Assembly: GCF_036588685.1 (NCBI RefSeq)
Contig: NC_086378.1
Coordinates: forward strand, 12,689,578 to 12,753,577
Length of the DNA stretch: 64,000 bases
Reading direction: 5' to 3'
From: Mytilus trossulus
Taxonomy: Eukaryota; Mollusca; Bivalvia; Mytilida; Mytilidae
Of this stretch, positions 36,363 to 47,944 are shown piece by piece. The notes beneath the pieces are model-generated. The model had not been told where the DNA came from. It saw only the letters and a program-made list of their open reading frames with translations, and did not search any database. The stretch's first letter is position 1. Each line of letters opens with the position of its first letter. The position numbers and the translations under genes were made by a program.

Positions 36363-39300
36363 ATAAAGTTTGCGACTGCTATTTTGTTTTTTATTCTGAT
36401 GGTATGCGTAGATGAGTCATTCTCATCCGGCTACATCCATAGTGACCATGGTAACTCATGCGGTATGTCTATTTTTAATGTTTGTAACCGTTGCTTTAAT
36501 TTTTCTGTACATACTATTCCCCTTTCATTGTCAATTTAATTGTAACGTTATGCCACGGATGCCATTACTAGTATTTGTATCACTAAATTTATTTCTATTT
36601 CTGCATACTAACTAGGATGATACCACATGAATTTGTGACGAAAAGTATAAATACAGCAGCAAATAATAAAACATGTACAAGTATGATGGAAATGGCATAT
36701 TTTCGCGTGATTTTGGTTCCCTGGTTTTTTCTACAAAAGGATTTAATAATCCTTTGTATACCTCGTGCCTTTTGTTAGCTATTATTCATGTGTTATTTTA
36801 TTCAATATGTTCTCCTATTTATTTGTATTGTAGTCCTGTAATGTCATGTTATCCTATTAATGTTATATTTAACATTGTCATTAAAGCGAGAGGTTTGGCC
36901 TGCCACAAAACTAGGTTCAACCCTACATTTTTGTTTCTTTAAAAATGTCCTGTACCAAGTCAGGATTATGGCCATTTATAATTTATAGTTCGTTTCTGTG
37001 TGTGTTATATTTCAACGTTGTGTTTCTGTTGTGTCGTTTGTTTCCTCTTATATGTAAGTGTGAATTCACATTACTATAAGACGTGTCACAGTACTTTTCT
37101 ATCCCAAATTCATGTATTCAGTTTTGATTTTATATTTGTTATTCTCATCGGAATTTGTCTAATGCTTAGTTCGTTTCTGTCTGTGTTACATTTTATTGTT
37201 GTGTGTCGTTGTTCTCCTTTTATATTAAATGCGTTTCCTTCAATTTTAGTTTGTAACCCGGATTTCTTTTTTTTCTATCGATTTATGAGGTTCGAACAGC
37301 GGTATACTACTGTTGCCTTTATCTAATACACTGGCAATTTAGAATGAGGTTGTAATTCATGAGGTCTTTAATGAAATTATCTTTATTGCTTATATGGCCT
37401 CGATTCCCAATTTTAGACACTTTCTAAGATGTTTCTTACTTACTTGACATGCAATTTAGCAAGTTGATACTTTCGTAATCAATATCTTGTCTTTAAGTAT
37501 GTGGACTGGATAAAAACGAAGGATATTGCAGTAATAAAGAACATTGTTATTCAACGGGAAGGTATTTCTACTACGACTCCAAGTCAGGAAAATGTAGACC
37601 TCTACATTACAAAGGTTATGGTGGTAATGCCAATAAATTTCACAGCAGGAAAGAATGCAGGCATGCATGTCGAAGTAAGTTATTGATTAATTTTTTTGCG
37701 CGCAATACCAATAATGTCACTGAATATAGTTTGTGCTGTGTTTTTCTTGTATCAAATAGCAAAAATCGTAACTTGTACTTGAAATTTCCCTAACACTGGT
37801 AGTCATATTTATCAGATTTTCATTTTGTGTTGTCATTGATTGATATTGCGCTTGTATTTTTTTTTACATGGACCAAGTAAAAATGTATCAAAGTAAATCT
37901 AAATCACACCATTACATATATTGCTCATCTGTAAAGTTTTTGGTCTTGAAAATTTAAGATCGAAAAGCAGTAAGATACTATATATATGGATAGAATAAAC
38001 CACCCTAGCTGTCCTTTTGTTTTATATATAGTACAAATCAAAATCAAACACAATTTAAACGACAACCCCGCGTCAAACATGAAAGAAGTTCAGTTTGCTA
38101 ACATATATCATTTCAAGCTCTAAATCTATATAGTCAATGTATTTATTGATTTAAAAGATAAGATCTACAACCACGAATACCAATCACACATATGAGATAT
38201 ATAAACATGTTCTCAATTGATTTCAGAGGGATATGGTAACAAATGTGAGGTGTGTCCAGCACCTACATACGTATACTATACCCAGTGTGGTTGCTATGAA
38301 AAGGGTTATTGTAATTGTCCACCTGGGTATTATTGCTGTCCAGTTACATGCGGCAGCAAAGGTAAAGGTAAAGGTAAAGGTCCTTATGACGGATACTCAT
38401 GCATGAAGCCAATACAAGGTACGTCTAAGTTAAAGAACGATAAATATTTGAACATAAGGACAAAAAAGATCTTTCATCTACATAACCCCCCTCCCTTTTC
38501 TACTTTTTTTTTTTTATCGATGATTGATTGATTGTTGGTGTTGAATGCCACAATCAGCATTATATCGTGGTGGTCACTTTTTATTTATGGAGAAATCCAA
38601 CTGTCAGTAGAGAACAACTGACCATCGACATCAAAACTTACAATCTCTCTGAATTCAGATTGGTGTCGAACCCTTTATAAATCGAGGAAGCCGCATTACT
38701 CAGAAAAAACAACTGACCATCGACATCAAAACCTACATCCTTCTAAATTCATATTGGTGTCAAACCCTTTATAAATTGAGGAAGCCGGAATACTCGGAAA
38801 AAACAACCGACCATCGACATCAAAACCTACAATTCTTCTAAATTTAGATCGGTGATGAACCCTTTATTAATGGAGAAAGCCGGATTACTCTTAAGAACCA
38901 CCAACTATTATACAAAAACTGGCAATCCCTGTCAATTGAGATTGAATTCGAAACTGTCACGCACATGTTATACGAAAACTGGTAATCCCTGTCAATTAAG
39001 ATTGAAGTCGAAACTTTCATGTACAGGTTATACGAAAACTGGAAATCCCTGTCAATTGAGATTGAAGTTGAAACTGTCACGCACATGTTATACGAAAACT
39101 GGTAGTCCCCGTCAATTGAGATTGAAGTCGAAACTGCCGCGTACATGTTTTAAATAGTAACATATACGGTACCAATTTTCTGCACTAGATGCGCATGTCG
39201 ACAATCTATGTCTCTTCAGTGATGCTCGATGCCAAAAAATAGGAAAATTTCAAATTATTAAAAGGACGAAGAGCTAAAAACCAAACAGAACAAAAAGTAT

Positions 39301-40623
39301 AGATAAAGCGGGCCAAGTAATAAGAGCTTTGCACGACGAAGCTACATTCCTTAATTCTAAAAGTTTCAAACAATCTATGTCTCTTCAGTGATGCTCGAGG
39401 CCAAAATATAGGAAAATTTCAAATTATTAAAAGGACGAAGAGCTAAAAACCAAACAGAACAAAAAGTATAGATAAAGCGGGCCAAGTAATAAGAGCTTTG
39501 CACGACGAAGCTACATTCCTTAATTCTAAAAGTTTCAAACTAAACCTCATTTCTTTTCTTCTTGAAGCTAAAGAATCCGTGTATCAGTCCGAAATAGAAT
39601 ATAAAAGTATCATACTTGATGCTTTAAAAAACACAAGGAAAATCATATTGATATTTGAAACTATTAACAAAGACACATGTCTTTTCACAAGATGCACAGC
39701 TCATATCGCGCATTTTGTTTGGAAAATATAAGCATGTATATCTTGGATATTTTTTTTTCGAATTTCAATAGCAATACTACTAAATGTTTCTTGAACTTTT
39801 GTGCCATTTGATTGATATTTTATAAGAACAAAAACATAACTAAGTAGAAGCACTAAATTGAGTACGAATATGGAAAAGACGTACTGTATAAGTCCATTAG
39901 CGGACTGTAATCAACATGAAGGCAGATGAAGTGGATATTTTGCTGAATTGCCTCATTCAGAAGCTTCTAATTGACTTAAAAAAAACAAGCGTGCAAAAAA
40001 AGAGTTATATATGAAGCATTTCGAAAAATAAGTCACACATACTTTTCAACTTTGTTCTTAATATGACCTTTTTAATTTTTTGATTCGAGCGTCACTGATG
40101 ATTTTTTTATTAACGGAAAGTGTCTGTCGTGCGCAGTTTTAATCTTGGTATCTATGATTAGTTTTTGTACTATATTTATTTTTGACAGTTTAACTGTAAT
40201 ATTATTAACATTATATTATCTGTATATGTGTAATTATTGTTTGAAGTTAGTATCGCATAACTGGTTTTATCCGTTGAAAAACCAAACTTTCTTTATCATA
40301 TTGCTTTTATTCGATGTTTAGTAAAATGTGCCAGGGGTCATGGACAAGGTACATGTGGAGGTGGCGGAAAAAGTAAAGGCAATGGCGAAGACCGTAAAAA
40401 TACAGAAAGGCCCGATAAGAATGATAAAGATGGCAATGGTGAAGACCGTAAAAATACAGAAAGGCGCGATCACAATGATAAAGATGGCAATGGCGGAGAC
40501 CGTAAAAATGCAGAAAGGCGCGATAACAGTGATAGAGATGGTAATGGCGAAGATCGTAAAAATACAGAAAGGCGCGATCACAATGATAAAGATGGTATTA
40601 ATGAAGTTAAAGTAACGACTTAG
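36363..40623 (+). CDS. Secreted Kunitz-like/ten-Cys/18-aa-repeat protein, paralogue 1 (start codon ATA instead of ATG)
   Basis: Four exons: 36363-36462, 37498-37674, 38227-38418 and 40322-40623, with GT-AG borders and phases identical to paralogue 2; 256 codons plus stop. Exon 1 encodes a signal peptide (hydrophobic core after KFATA). Exon 2 carries a Kunitz-like domain, exon 3 a ten-Cys module with a GKGKGKGK stretch, and exon 4 a KCARGHGQGTC head, three 18-residue repeats plus a partial one, and a unique end, EVKVTT. The first codon is ATA where paralogue 2 has ATG. An in-frame TAA lies nine codons before it, and the next in-frame ATG (GATGGTATG, 12 codons in) would remove most of the signal peptide. 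All other parts are intact. Either the gene is newly silenced, or it uses an unseen upstream exon, or the base is an allele or an error. No described family is recognised. Role unknown; secretion is inferred. Confidence 0.75.
36740..37325 (+). repeat. Family D insertion in intron 1 of paralogue 1
   Basis: A long family D copy ending GCGGTATACTACTGTTGCCT. It is absent from intron 1 of paralogue 2, whose sequence resumes similarity at ACACTGGCAATTTAGA (37328 versus 50816). Insertion therefore postdates the duplication, or the element was lost from the other copy. Confidence 0.75.
37498..37674 (+). CDS. Exon 2 of paralogue 1: Kunitz-like domain
   Basis: 177 nt. It differs from exon 2 of paralogue 2 at only three positions; one changes an amino acid (Asp for Glu in GLDKNEGYC). 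The RYFYYDSKSGKC and GGNANKFHSRKEC segments mark the Kunitz/BPTI family. Cys spacing is described under paralogue 2. Confidence 0.85.
38520..39165 (-). repeat. SINE-derived sequence with two internal tandem expansions, intron 3 of paralogue 1
   Basis: 38520-38590 matches the body of the tRNA-derived SINE at 61490-61700 (GGTCACTTTTTATTTATGGA). Then about 38590-38880 is roughly three units of about 93 bp (AACTGACCATCGACATCAAA), and 38908-39150 is four units of 60 bp (ATCCCTGTCAATTGAGATTG). The two open frames over the 60-bp units are repeat by-products. Intron 3 of paralogue 2 has the same element unexpanded (54065-54340). Confidence 0.75.
39202..39540 (+). repeat. Two tandem copies of a 169-bp unit in intron 3 of paralogue 1
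   Basis: The words CAATCTATGTCTCTTCAGTG, AAAAGGACGAAGAGCTAAAA and GGGCCAAGTAATAAGAGCTT recur at exactly 169 bp with few mismatches. Paralogue 2 has one copy (54390-54550). Confidence 0.9.
39541..40321 (+). other. Remainder of intron 3 of paralogue 1
   Basis: Colinear with 54550-55416 of paralogue 2. It contains a family E block at about 40085-40160 (GAGCGTCACTGATGA) and ends at the GATGTTTAG acceptor. Confidence 0.65.
40322..40623 (+). CDS. Exon 4 of paralogue 1: short 18-residue repeat tail
   Basis: A 23-codon head (KCARGHGQGTCGGGGKSK and onward), then three full repeats (40393-40554) of consensus RKNTERRDHNDKDGNGED, a partial fourth, and stop TAG at 40621-40623. Confidence 0.85.
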
Positions 40624-40709
40624 ACATAAACTTACGATTGAAGACAGAAGAAATCTATTTGGAACACCTTCATTAGTATGCAAAGATATAAGTCGCTTGA
40701 AGATCTATG

Positions 40710-40715
40710 AATAAA
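40710..40715 (+). terminator. Polyadenylation signal of paralogue 1
   Basis: AATAAA 87 bases after the stop, in a 3' untranslated region that is conserved with paralogue 2 (AATTTCTTCTGAACAGTGTT follows both). Confidence 0.7.
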
Positions 40716-40962
40716 AATTTCTTCTGAACAGTGTTTATTTATTTTCACTGACTGCAGTTATACTTTATTTTATTGAACAGGTTCGTTTAATCACTTTTTG
40801 TGGACACATTATGATTTGAACAGGTCCTTGTGATCACTTTGTGGACTCTAAACATGGTTTACTAGTATATAAAATGATAACAAACAATAAATAAGAGAAT
40901 GTTAATCAAACTGTAATTGCTTCTTTTCTGGAGATTGTTTTTATGTATAGATATCATAGAAA

Positions 40963-41159
40963 TAGGCATTGTCTGGTGGTCTCGGTATACTCCCCCCCCC
41001 ATTTTTTGTTTGTTTTGTTTAGCGGCTTTAATTTCTGCCCTCAATCATTGTTCATCATTCTAAGATGTGCAGATTTTGAACGTTAGTTAAAACATTTAAA
41101 TGTGTTTTGAAAATATGTTCATATGATGAAATCATAATCTTTCAGTCAGTTTACATTGA
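40963..41159. other. Spacer right of duplication unit 1
   Basis: A C9 run at about 40993-41001; nothing else recognised. Confidence 0.4.
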
Positions 41160-41660
41160 AGTCTGGAGCTGGCATGTCAGTTAAATGCTAGTAGTCTGTT
41201 GTTATTTATGTATTATTGACATTTTGTTTATTTTCTTTGGTTACATCTTCTGACATCAGACTCGGACTTCTCTTGAACTGAATTTTAATGTGCGTATTGT
41301 TATGCGTTTACTTTTCTACATTGGATAGAGGTATAGGGGGAGGGTTGAGATCTCACAAACATGTTTAACCCCGGCGCATTTTTGCGCCTGTCCCAAGTCA
41401 GGAGCCTCTGGCCTTTGTTAGTATTGTATTATTTTAATTTTAGTTACTTGTGTACAATTTGGAAATTAGTATGGCGTTCATTATCACTGAACTAGTATAT
41501 ATTTGTTTAGGGGCCAGCTGAAGGACGCCTCCGGGTGCGGTAATTTCTCGCTACATTGAAGACCTGTTGGTGACCTTCTGCTGTTGTTTTTTTATTTGGT
41601 CGGGTTGTTGTCTCTTTGACACATTCCCCATTTCAATTCTCAATTTTACTTGTAAGACAA
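41160..41660 (+). repeat. Dispersed repeat family A, fullest copy in the window
   Basis: Runs from about GAAGTCTGGAGCTGGCATGT to the end block TTTCAATTCTCAATTTTA. Shorter copies at 510, 4375, 20045, 27165 and 30410 are all in the same orientation and mostly keep the right end, as expected for 5'-truncated copies of a retroposed element. Confidence 0.75.
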
Positions 41661-41717
41661 AATATCTTTTGGGTCCGTTGTTTGTTATTTCATTGACCTT
41701 AACTCTTCATCGCATTA

Positions 41718-41925
41718 AGCTATGTTTATTGCACCTACCCTACCCACGTGAACCAAATGATACCCATATACAGCTATGTTTATTGCACCAACCCCACCCA
41801 CCTGAACGAAATGATACCCATATACAGCTATGTTTATTGCACCTTCCACCCACCTGAACCAAATGATACCCATATAAAGTAAGTACCCCAACCACCTGAA
41901 CCATATGATACCTATATACAGCAAG
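41718..41925. repeat. 54-bp tandem repeat, about 3.7 units
   Basis: Units begin AGCTATGTTTATTGCACC and include CCACCTGAACC and ATGATACCCATATA; the last unit is degraded. Open frames on both strands arise because 54 is a multiple of three. Confidence 0.85.
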
Positions 41926-43419
41926 AAGCTATCAAGGATTTATAGAGTTATATCATCTCTTCTAAAGTGTTACATACGGCTTCTTGGTTTGGTTGATCGT
42001 TATCGAAATGATAAGACGAATATTTTCCACTAGTAAAAGACAAATTTCAAAGACACCTTTCCTCCTTTATTACGTCACCCAATGTGATTTCCACCCAGTA
42101 ATTACTTAGATGCAGCAAGCGATGTGCGTTTCAAGTGGGCGACAGTTTACCCTTTAGGTACATATAATTTCGTCTCCGATTAAATCTTAGATGTTCCTTA
42201 ATTTGAAGATTTTTGTGCTTGTTTTGTTCTTGTTTTGTCTATTCAATGATTTGTTTTGTGTACAGTGTTGTCTTTGGGTTATTTACTAATGATACTTGAT
42301 TACTTCTTAGTGTATTTTTGTGTTGTCGTAACAAGATAGAATTATGAAGTTTGTCAAAAATATGTGGTAGAGGAGTACGTTAGTTTGTCCACATCTATTT
42401 GTAAATCCTGATTTCAAAATTAGAAGTTTAATATTATCATAGTAAAAGAAAAAAAATGTTTACATAAAAAGATATATAGCTAGTTTGTGGAAAGGGGCAT
42501 TATCTGTAATATTTATCAAATAACCACAAACTCTTACATGGGAGACGATACTTGCAGAGACAAGCGCGCATTTCATTATAAATATGAGTACAATATTGTG
42601 GAAAGTTCATATGAATACACAGGTATTAAGCAGCTTGTACATGTACTGGTTTCCCCATACTAGTGGTCTACAAATCTGAAAATTAATAGTAAATCAATAA
42701 TATCATTTATTCGGCAAAATGCTGCTGTACATTTTGACTGCAATGGCTCGAATAAATTGGTTCCTGAGTTGGTTCGTGCATGAACTCAATATCCCAATCG
42801 AACCGACCTTACTATAATTAACCAAACACTAGTAAACAATAAACAAACAACATGTTTACATGTTCGATTTTTGTACAACTCAAACGAACATGAAATAATT
42901 ATCAAATAACCACAAACTCTTACATGGGAGACGTAACCTGCAGAGACAAGTGCACTCGAAACATAAGAAACAGGAAAATAGCATTGAATATTTATTTGTA
43001 TTCCTGAATTTTGATAAACAGATAACTGTGTTTAAAATTATTCTCTAAAGTAATCATCCTTTCCTCTGTACCATTTTAATCTGCTATGATTCAGACAAAT
43101 CCTATCAGAAATACAGGAGTTAGCACTGGATCTTGCTTATGAGAGACGTCTGGAATCATTTCAAAACTTATGAAAATTGTACTTCTTAGTGAATGTTATT
43201 TTAACTAGACATTTTAATCAAGGTGTATGTCAGCATCTTTAATATAGCTATTTAAAGAAGTTCATTATGTTAAATAATATACCAATATTCTTGTCTGACT
43301 GAATTTCAGCCTAATAGCTTCAATATCAATCAGTATTGTCTAAATATTCGACTTGGTCATTTACTAATAATATACTAAGTTACTTTAATAATAAACAGCC
43401 AAGTTGATTCATCAGCAAC
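41926..43419. other. Spacer with one 60-bp direct repeat
   Basis: The words CAAATAACCACAAACTCTTA and TGCAGAGACAAG occur at about 42517 and about 42903, a direct repeat roughly 385 bp apart. No gene seen. Confidence 0.5.
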
Positions 43420-46400
43420 CTCATGCCCAGCTATCGGCACAGTGTTTTTAATAACAACTTCATGCCCAGCAATTGGCACAGTGTCTTCAATAACAACCCC
43501 ATGCTCAGCAATCGGCACAGTGTCTTCAATAACAACTTCATGCCCAGCAATTGGCACAGTGTCTTCAATAACAACTTTATGCCCAGCAATCGGCACAGTG
43601 TCTTCAATAACAACTGCATGCCCAGCAAACGGCACAGTGTTTTCAATAACAACATCATGCCCAACAATCGGCTAAGTGTCTCCAATAGCAACCATATGCC
43701 CAGCAATCGGCACAGTGTTTCAATAACAACCTCATGCCCAGGAATCGACACAGTGTCTTCAATAACAACCTCATGCCCAGCAATCGGCACAATGTCTTCA
43801 ATAACAACCTCATGCCCAGCAATCAGCACAGTGGTTTCAATAACAACCTCATGCCCAGCAATCGGAACAGTGTCTTCAATAACAACTGCATGCCCAGCAA
43901 TCGTCACAGTGTTTTCAATAACAACATCATGCCCAACAATTGGCCAAGTGTCTTCAATAACAACCATACGCCCAGCAATCGGCAGAGTGTTTTCAATAAC
44001 AACCTCATGACCAGCAATCGGCTAAGTGTCTTCAATAACAACCTCATGTCCAGCAATCGACAGTGTCTTCAATAACAACCTCATGCCCAGCAATCGGCAC
44101 AGTGTTTTCAATAACAACATCATGCCCAACAATTGGCCAATTGTCTTCAATAACAACCATACGCCCAGCAATCGGCACAGTGTTTTCAATAACAACCTCA
44201 TGACCAGCAATCGGCTAAGTGTCTTCAATAACAACCTCATGCCCAGCAATCGCCACAGTGTCTTCAATAACAACTTCATGCCCAGCAATCGGCACAGTGT
44301 TTTCAATAACAACATCATGCCCAACAATTAGCCAAGTGTCTTCAATAACAACCATACGCCCAGCAATCGGCACAGTGTTTTCAATAACAGCCTCATGCCC
44401 AGCAATCGGCTAAGTGTCTTCAATAACATCCTCATGCCCAGCAATCGGCAGTGTCTTCAATAACAACCTCATGCCCAGCAATCGGCACAGTGTCTTCAAT
44501 AACAACGTCATGCCCAGCAATCAGCACAGTGTTTCAAAAACAACCTCATGCCCAGCAATCGGCACAGTGTTTCAATAACAACCTCATGCCAAGGAATCGA
44601 CACAGTGTCTTCAATAACAACCTCATGCCCAGCAATCGGCACAGTGTCTTCAATAACAACCTCATGCCCAGCAATCAGCACAGTGTTTTCAATAACAACT
44701 GCATGCCCAGCAATCAGCACAGTGTCTTCAATAACAACTTCATGTCCAGCAATTGGCACAGTGTCTTCAATAACAACATCATGCCCAACAATTGGCTATG
44801 TGCCTTCAATAACAACCATACGCCCAACAATCGGCACAGTGTTTTCAATAACAACATCATGCCCAGCAATCGGCTAAGTGTCTTCAATAACAACCTCATG
44901 CCCAGCAATCGGCACAGTGTCTTCAATAACAACGTCATGCCCAGCAATTGGCACAGTGTCTTCAATAACAACTTTATGCCCAGCAATCGGCACAGTGTCT
45001 TCAATAACAACTGCATGCCCAGCAAACGGCACAGTGTTTTCAATAACAACATCATGCCCAACAATCGGCTAAGTGTCTCCAATAGCAACCATATGCCCAG
45101 CAATCGGCACAGTGTTTCAATAACAACCTCATGCCCAGGAATCGACACAGTGTCTTCAATAACAACCTCATGCCCAGCAATCGGCACAATGTCTTCAATA
45201 ACAACCTCATGCCCAGCAATCAGCACAGTGGTTTCAATAACAACCTCATGCCCAGCAATCGGCACAGTGTCTTCAATAACAACTGCAGGCCCAGCAATCG
45301 TCACAGTGTTTTCAATAACAACATCATGCCCAACAATTGGCCAAGTGTCTTCAATAACAACCATACGCCCAGCAATCGGCAGAGTGTTTTCAATAACAAC
45401 CTCATGACCAGCAATCGGCTAAGTGTCTTCAATAACAACCTCATGTCCAGCAATCGACAGTGTCTTCAATAACAACCTCATGCCCAGCAATCGGCACAGT
45501 GTTTTCAATAACAACATCATGCCCAACAATTGGCCAATTGTCTTCAATAACAACCATACGCCCAGCAATCGGCACAGTGTTTTCAATAACAACCTCATGA
45601 CCAGCAATCGGCTAAGTGTCTTCAATAACAACCTCATGCCCAGCAATCGGCAGTGTCTTCAATAACAACCTCATGCCCAGCAATCGGCACAGTGTCTTCA
45701 ATAAGAACTTCATGCCCAGCAATCGGCACAGTGTTTTCAATAACAACATCATGCCCAACAATTAGCCAAGTGTCTTCAATAACAACCATACGCCCAGCAA
45801 TCGGCACAGTGTTTTCAATAACAGCCTCATGCCCAGCAATCGGCTAAGTGTCTTCAATAACATCCTCATGCCCAGCAATCGGCAGTGTCTTCAATAACAA
45901 CCTCATGCCCAGCAATCGGCACAGTGTCTTCAATAACAACGTCATGCCCAGCAATCAGCACAGTGTTTCAAAAACAACCTCATGCCCAGCAATCGGCACA
46001 GTGTTTCAATAACAACCTCATGCCAAGGAATCGACACAGTGTCTTCAATAACAACCTCATGCCCAGCAATCGGCACAGTGTCTTCAATAACAACCTCATG
46101 CCCAGCAATCAGCACAGTGTTTTCAATAACAACTGCATGCCCAGCAATCAGCACAGTGTCTTCAATAACAACTTCATGTCCAGCAATTGGCACAGTGTCT
46201 TCAATAACAACATCATGCCCAACAATTGGCTATGTGCCTTCAATAACAACCATACGCCCAACAATCGGCACAGTGTTTTCAATAACAACATCATGCCCAG
46301 CAATCGGCTAAGTGTCTTCAATAACAACCTCATGCCCAGCAATCGGCACAGTGTCTTCAATAACAACCTCATGTCCAGCAATCGGTACAGTGTCTTCAAT

Positions 46401-46562
46401 AACAACATCATGCCAAGCAACCGGCACAGTGTCTTCAATTACAACCCATCGAGTGTATCCAACAACAACCAGCCAAGTGTCATTAATAACAACATGTCCA
46501 GTGTTTTCAACGACAACCAGCCCAGTGTCTTTAATACCAAGGTACCCAGTGCTTATGTATAA
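43420..46562. repeat. 39-bp minisatellite with two ~1.4-kb higher-order units
   Basis: About 75-80 units of consensus AATAACAACCTCATGCCCAG followed by CAATCGGCACAGTGTCTTC (39 bp). The array contains a higher-order duplication: 43480-44880 matches 44878-46312 at an offset of 1397 bp, changing to 1434 bp after about 45640, where the second copy has one extra 37-bp unit. Because 39 is a multiple of three, all frames are open for long stretches, but units of 37 and 38 bp shift the frame and variant units (CGGCTAAGTG) bring stops, so no frame spans the array. The right end (46440-46562) decays into shorter units of about 27 bp. Confidence 0.93.
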
Positions 46563-47944
46563 AAAAAAAGGCCCAGTGTCTTCAACTACAAATGCAAAAC
46601 AAACATTCTTTTCCAATATGTGACAATTTGGCGTCCCTTATAAAATATCTTATGTTAACGACCGAATTAAACTTTGACTGTATCGTATGATCTCAAACAC
46701 TCGCTGATATTTTATTTGAATGTTATGACGATTTAGTATTTTTTAATAAAATGGCCCACCAACATTATACAAGTTTTTCGACATTTTTTATAAGGTCTTA
46801 GGCATATCATTAATCTTTTTTTATTTACGTTATTATAACTTTTTACGCTTTGATTATAATAGATTCTATCCGAAACATTTATAATCGAGATTATATCATT
46901 TTGATAAGAATACATAAGTTTTTTTTCTGCGAGTTTTTCATTACAAAAGTAAATACCAGGTATACTTCAACACAACGTTGTTTTTTTGTTTTGATACGAT
47001 GACAGAAGAAAGTATGTCTTTTAACAAGGACAAAAGTTATACAATTGTACCTTGAAGTAAGCTGTTAAAAACCCAGATATGACAAAACGGAAACAATTTA
47101 AAAGAAACAACCCTGCAACGACCTGATAGTCAGCTCTGTGTGCGTCTGTCAGTCCAATGTTTTCTCATCAAATAGGTTCCAGATCTTAACTTGAGTTCCC
47201 TTATACTTACCAAATTAATAAATGCATGATACCGAATTGTAGAATTGTCTTGTCGTATTACACATTCGACAAGAGCAACCTTAAAATATGCTTTATACCA
47301 TAGATATTATTGTCTTCATAGTGATTAAGTAAGATTATAGCACAACGATGACAGGTGTACTCCTATTTGAGACATTTTACCTATTATGTCTATTTGTATT
47401 GATTACATATCGTTGTCAATATAATGTAATGTATGCGACTGTCAATCAAGTGAGAGGTTTAGCTAGCTATCAAACTTGGTTTAATCAACAATTTTCTACA
47501 TAAGGAAATGAACGTATCAAATCAGGAGTATGACAGTTGTTCTCCACTTGTTTGATGTGTTTGAGCTTTTGATCTTGCCATTTGATAAGGGTCCCTCTAT
47601 ATTGAATATTCCTTGGAGTTCATCATTTTTGTGATTTTACGTTCTGCTGAATAGAATTAAAACTCAAACCGATGGAATATACAGAGATAAAGTCGTATAT
47701 TGATTTGGAGTTAAAGGCCAAATTTTTGAAATAAATAGGTTTCTGGATGGTAGCTTAGTGTATTGCTTGGTCGGGATGCAACTTATAAAGCAGGAAAATA
47801 AAGAAAAGGGAAATACTTTTATTGATTTCGGAGACAGTGTCCTTATTTGTACATGGGAACAAAACGCCCACATCAGTATCAATGAATACACTGTTTGATA
47901 TGATCAACACATTAAGTCATCCTTCAGACTCACACTGATACATT

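Larger units (their letters stand above)
30790..40962 (+). repeat. Segmental duplication unit 1
   Basis: Sequence colinear, with many indels, to unit 2 (about 46590-57084), covering upstream flank, all four exons, introns and 3' flank of the secreted-protein gene. The offset is about 14.8 kb near 32.0 kb and about 16.1 kb at the gene 3' end. The part 30790-31130 plus 31750-32000 also matches 62600-64000, the probable start of unit 3. Between 31130 and 31750 lie a reversed family D copy (31155-31395) and a further dispersed repeat. Confidence 0.8.

Noticed and set aside
37501..37686. Open frames of 61-70 codons over exon 2 of both paralogues (MDW... on plus, MHA/MRA... on minus)
   Set aside because: They are out of phase with the splice sites; the phase set by exon 1 gives the Kunitz-like domain with conserved cysteines.
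43420..46562. CRISPR-like array (regular short repeats)
   Set aside because: Units are contiguous with no unique spacers, and the host is a eukaryote.
43423..46623. Many open frames over the 39-bp minisatellite
   Set aside because: No frame runs through the array, stops and frame shifts are frequent, and frames are equally open on both strands.
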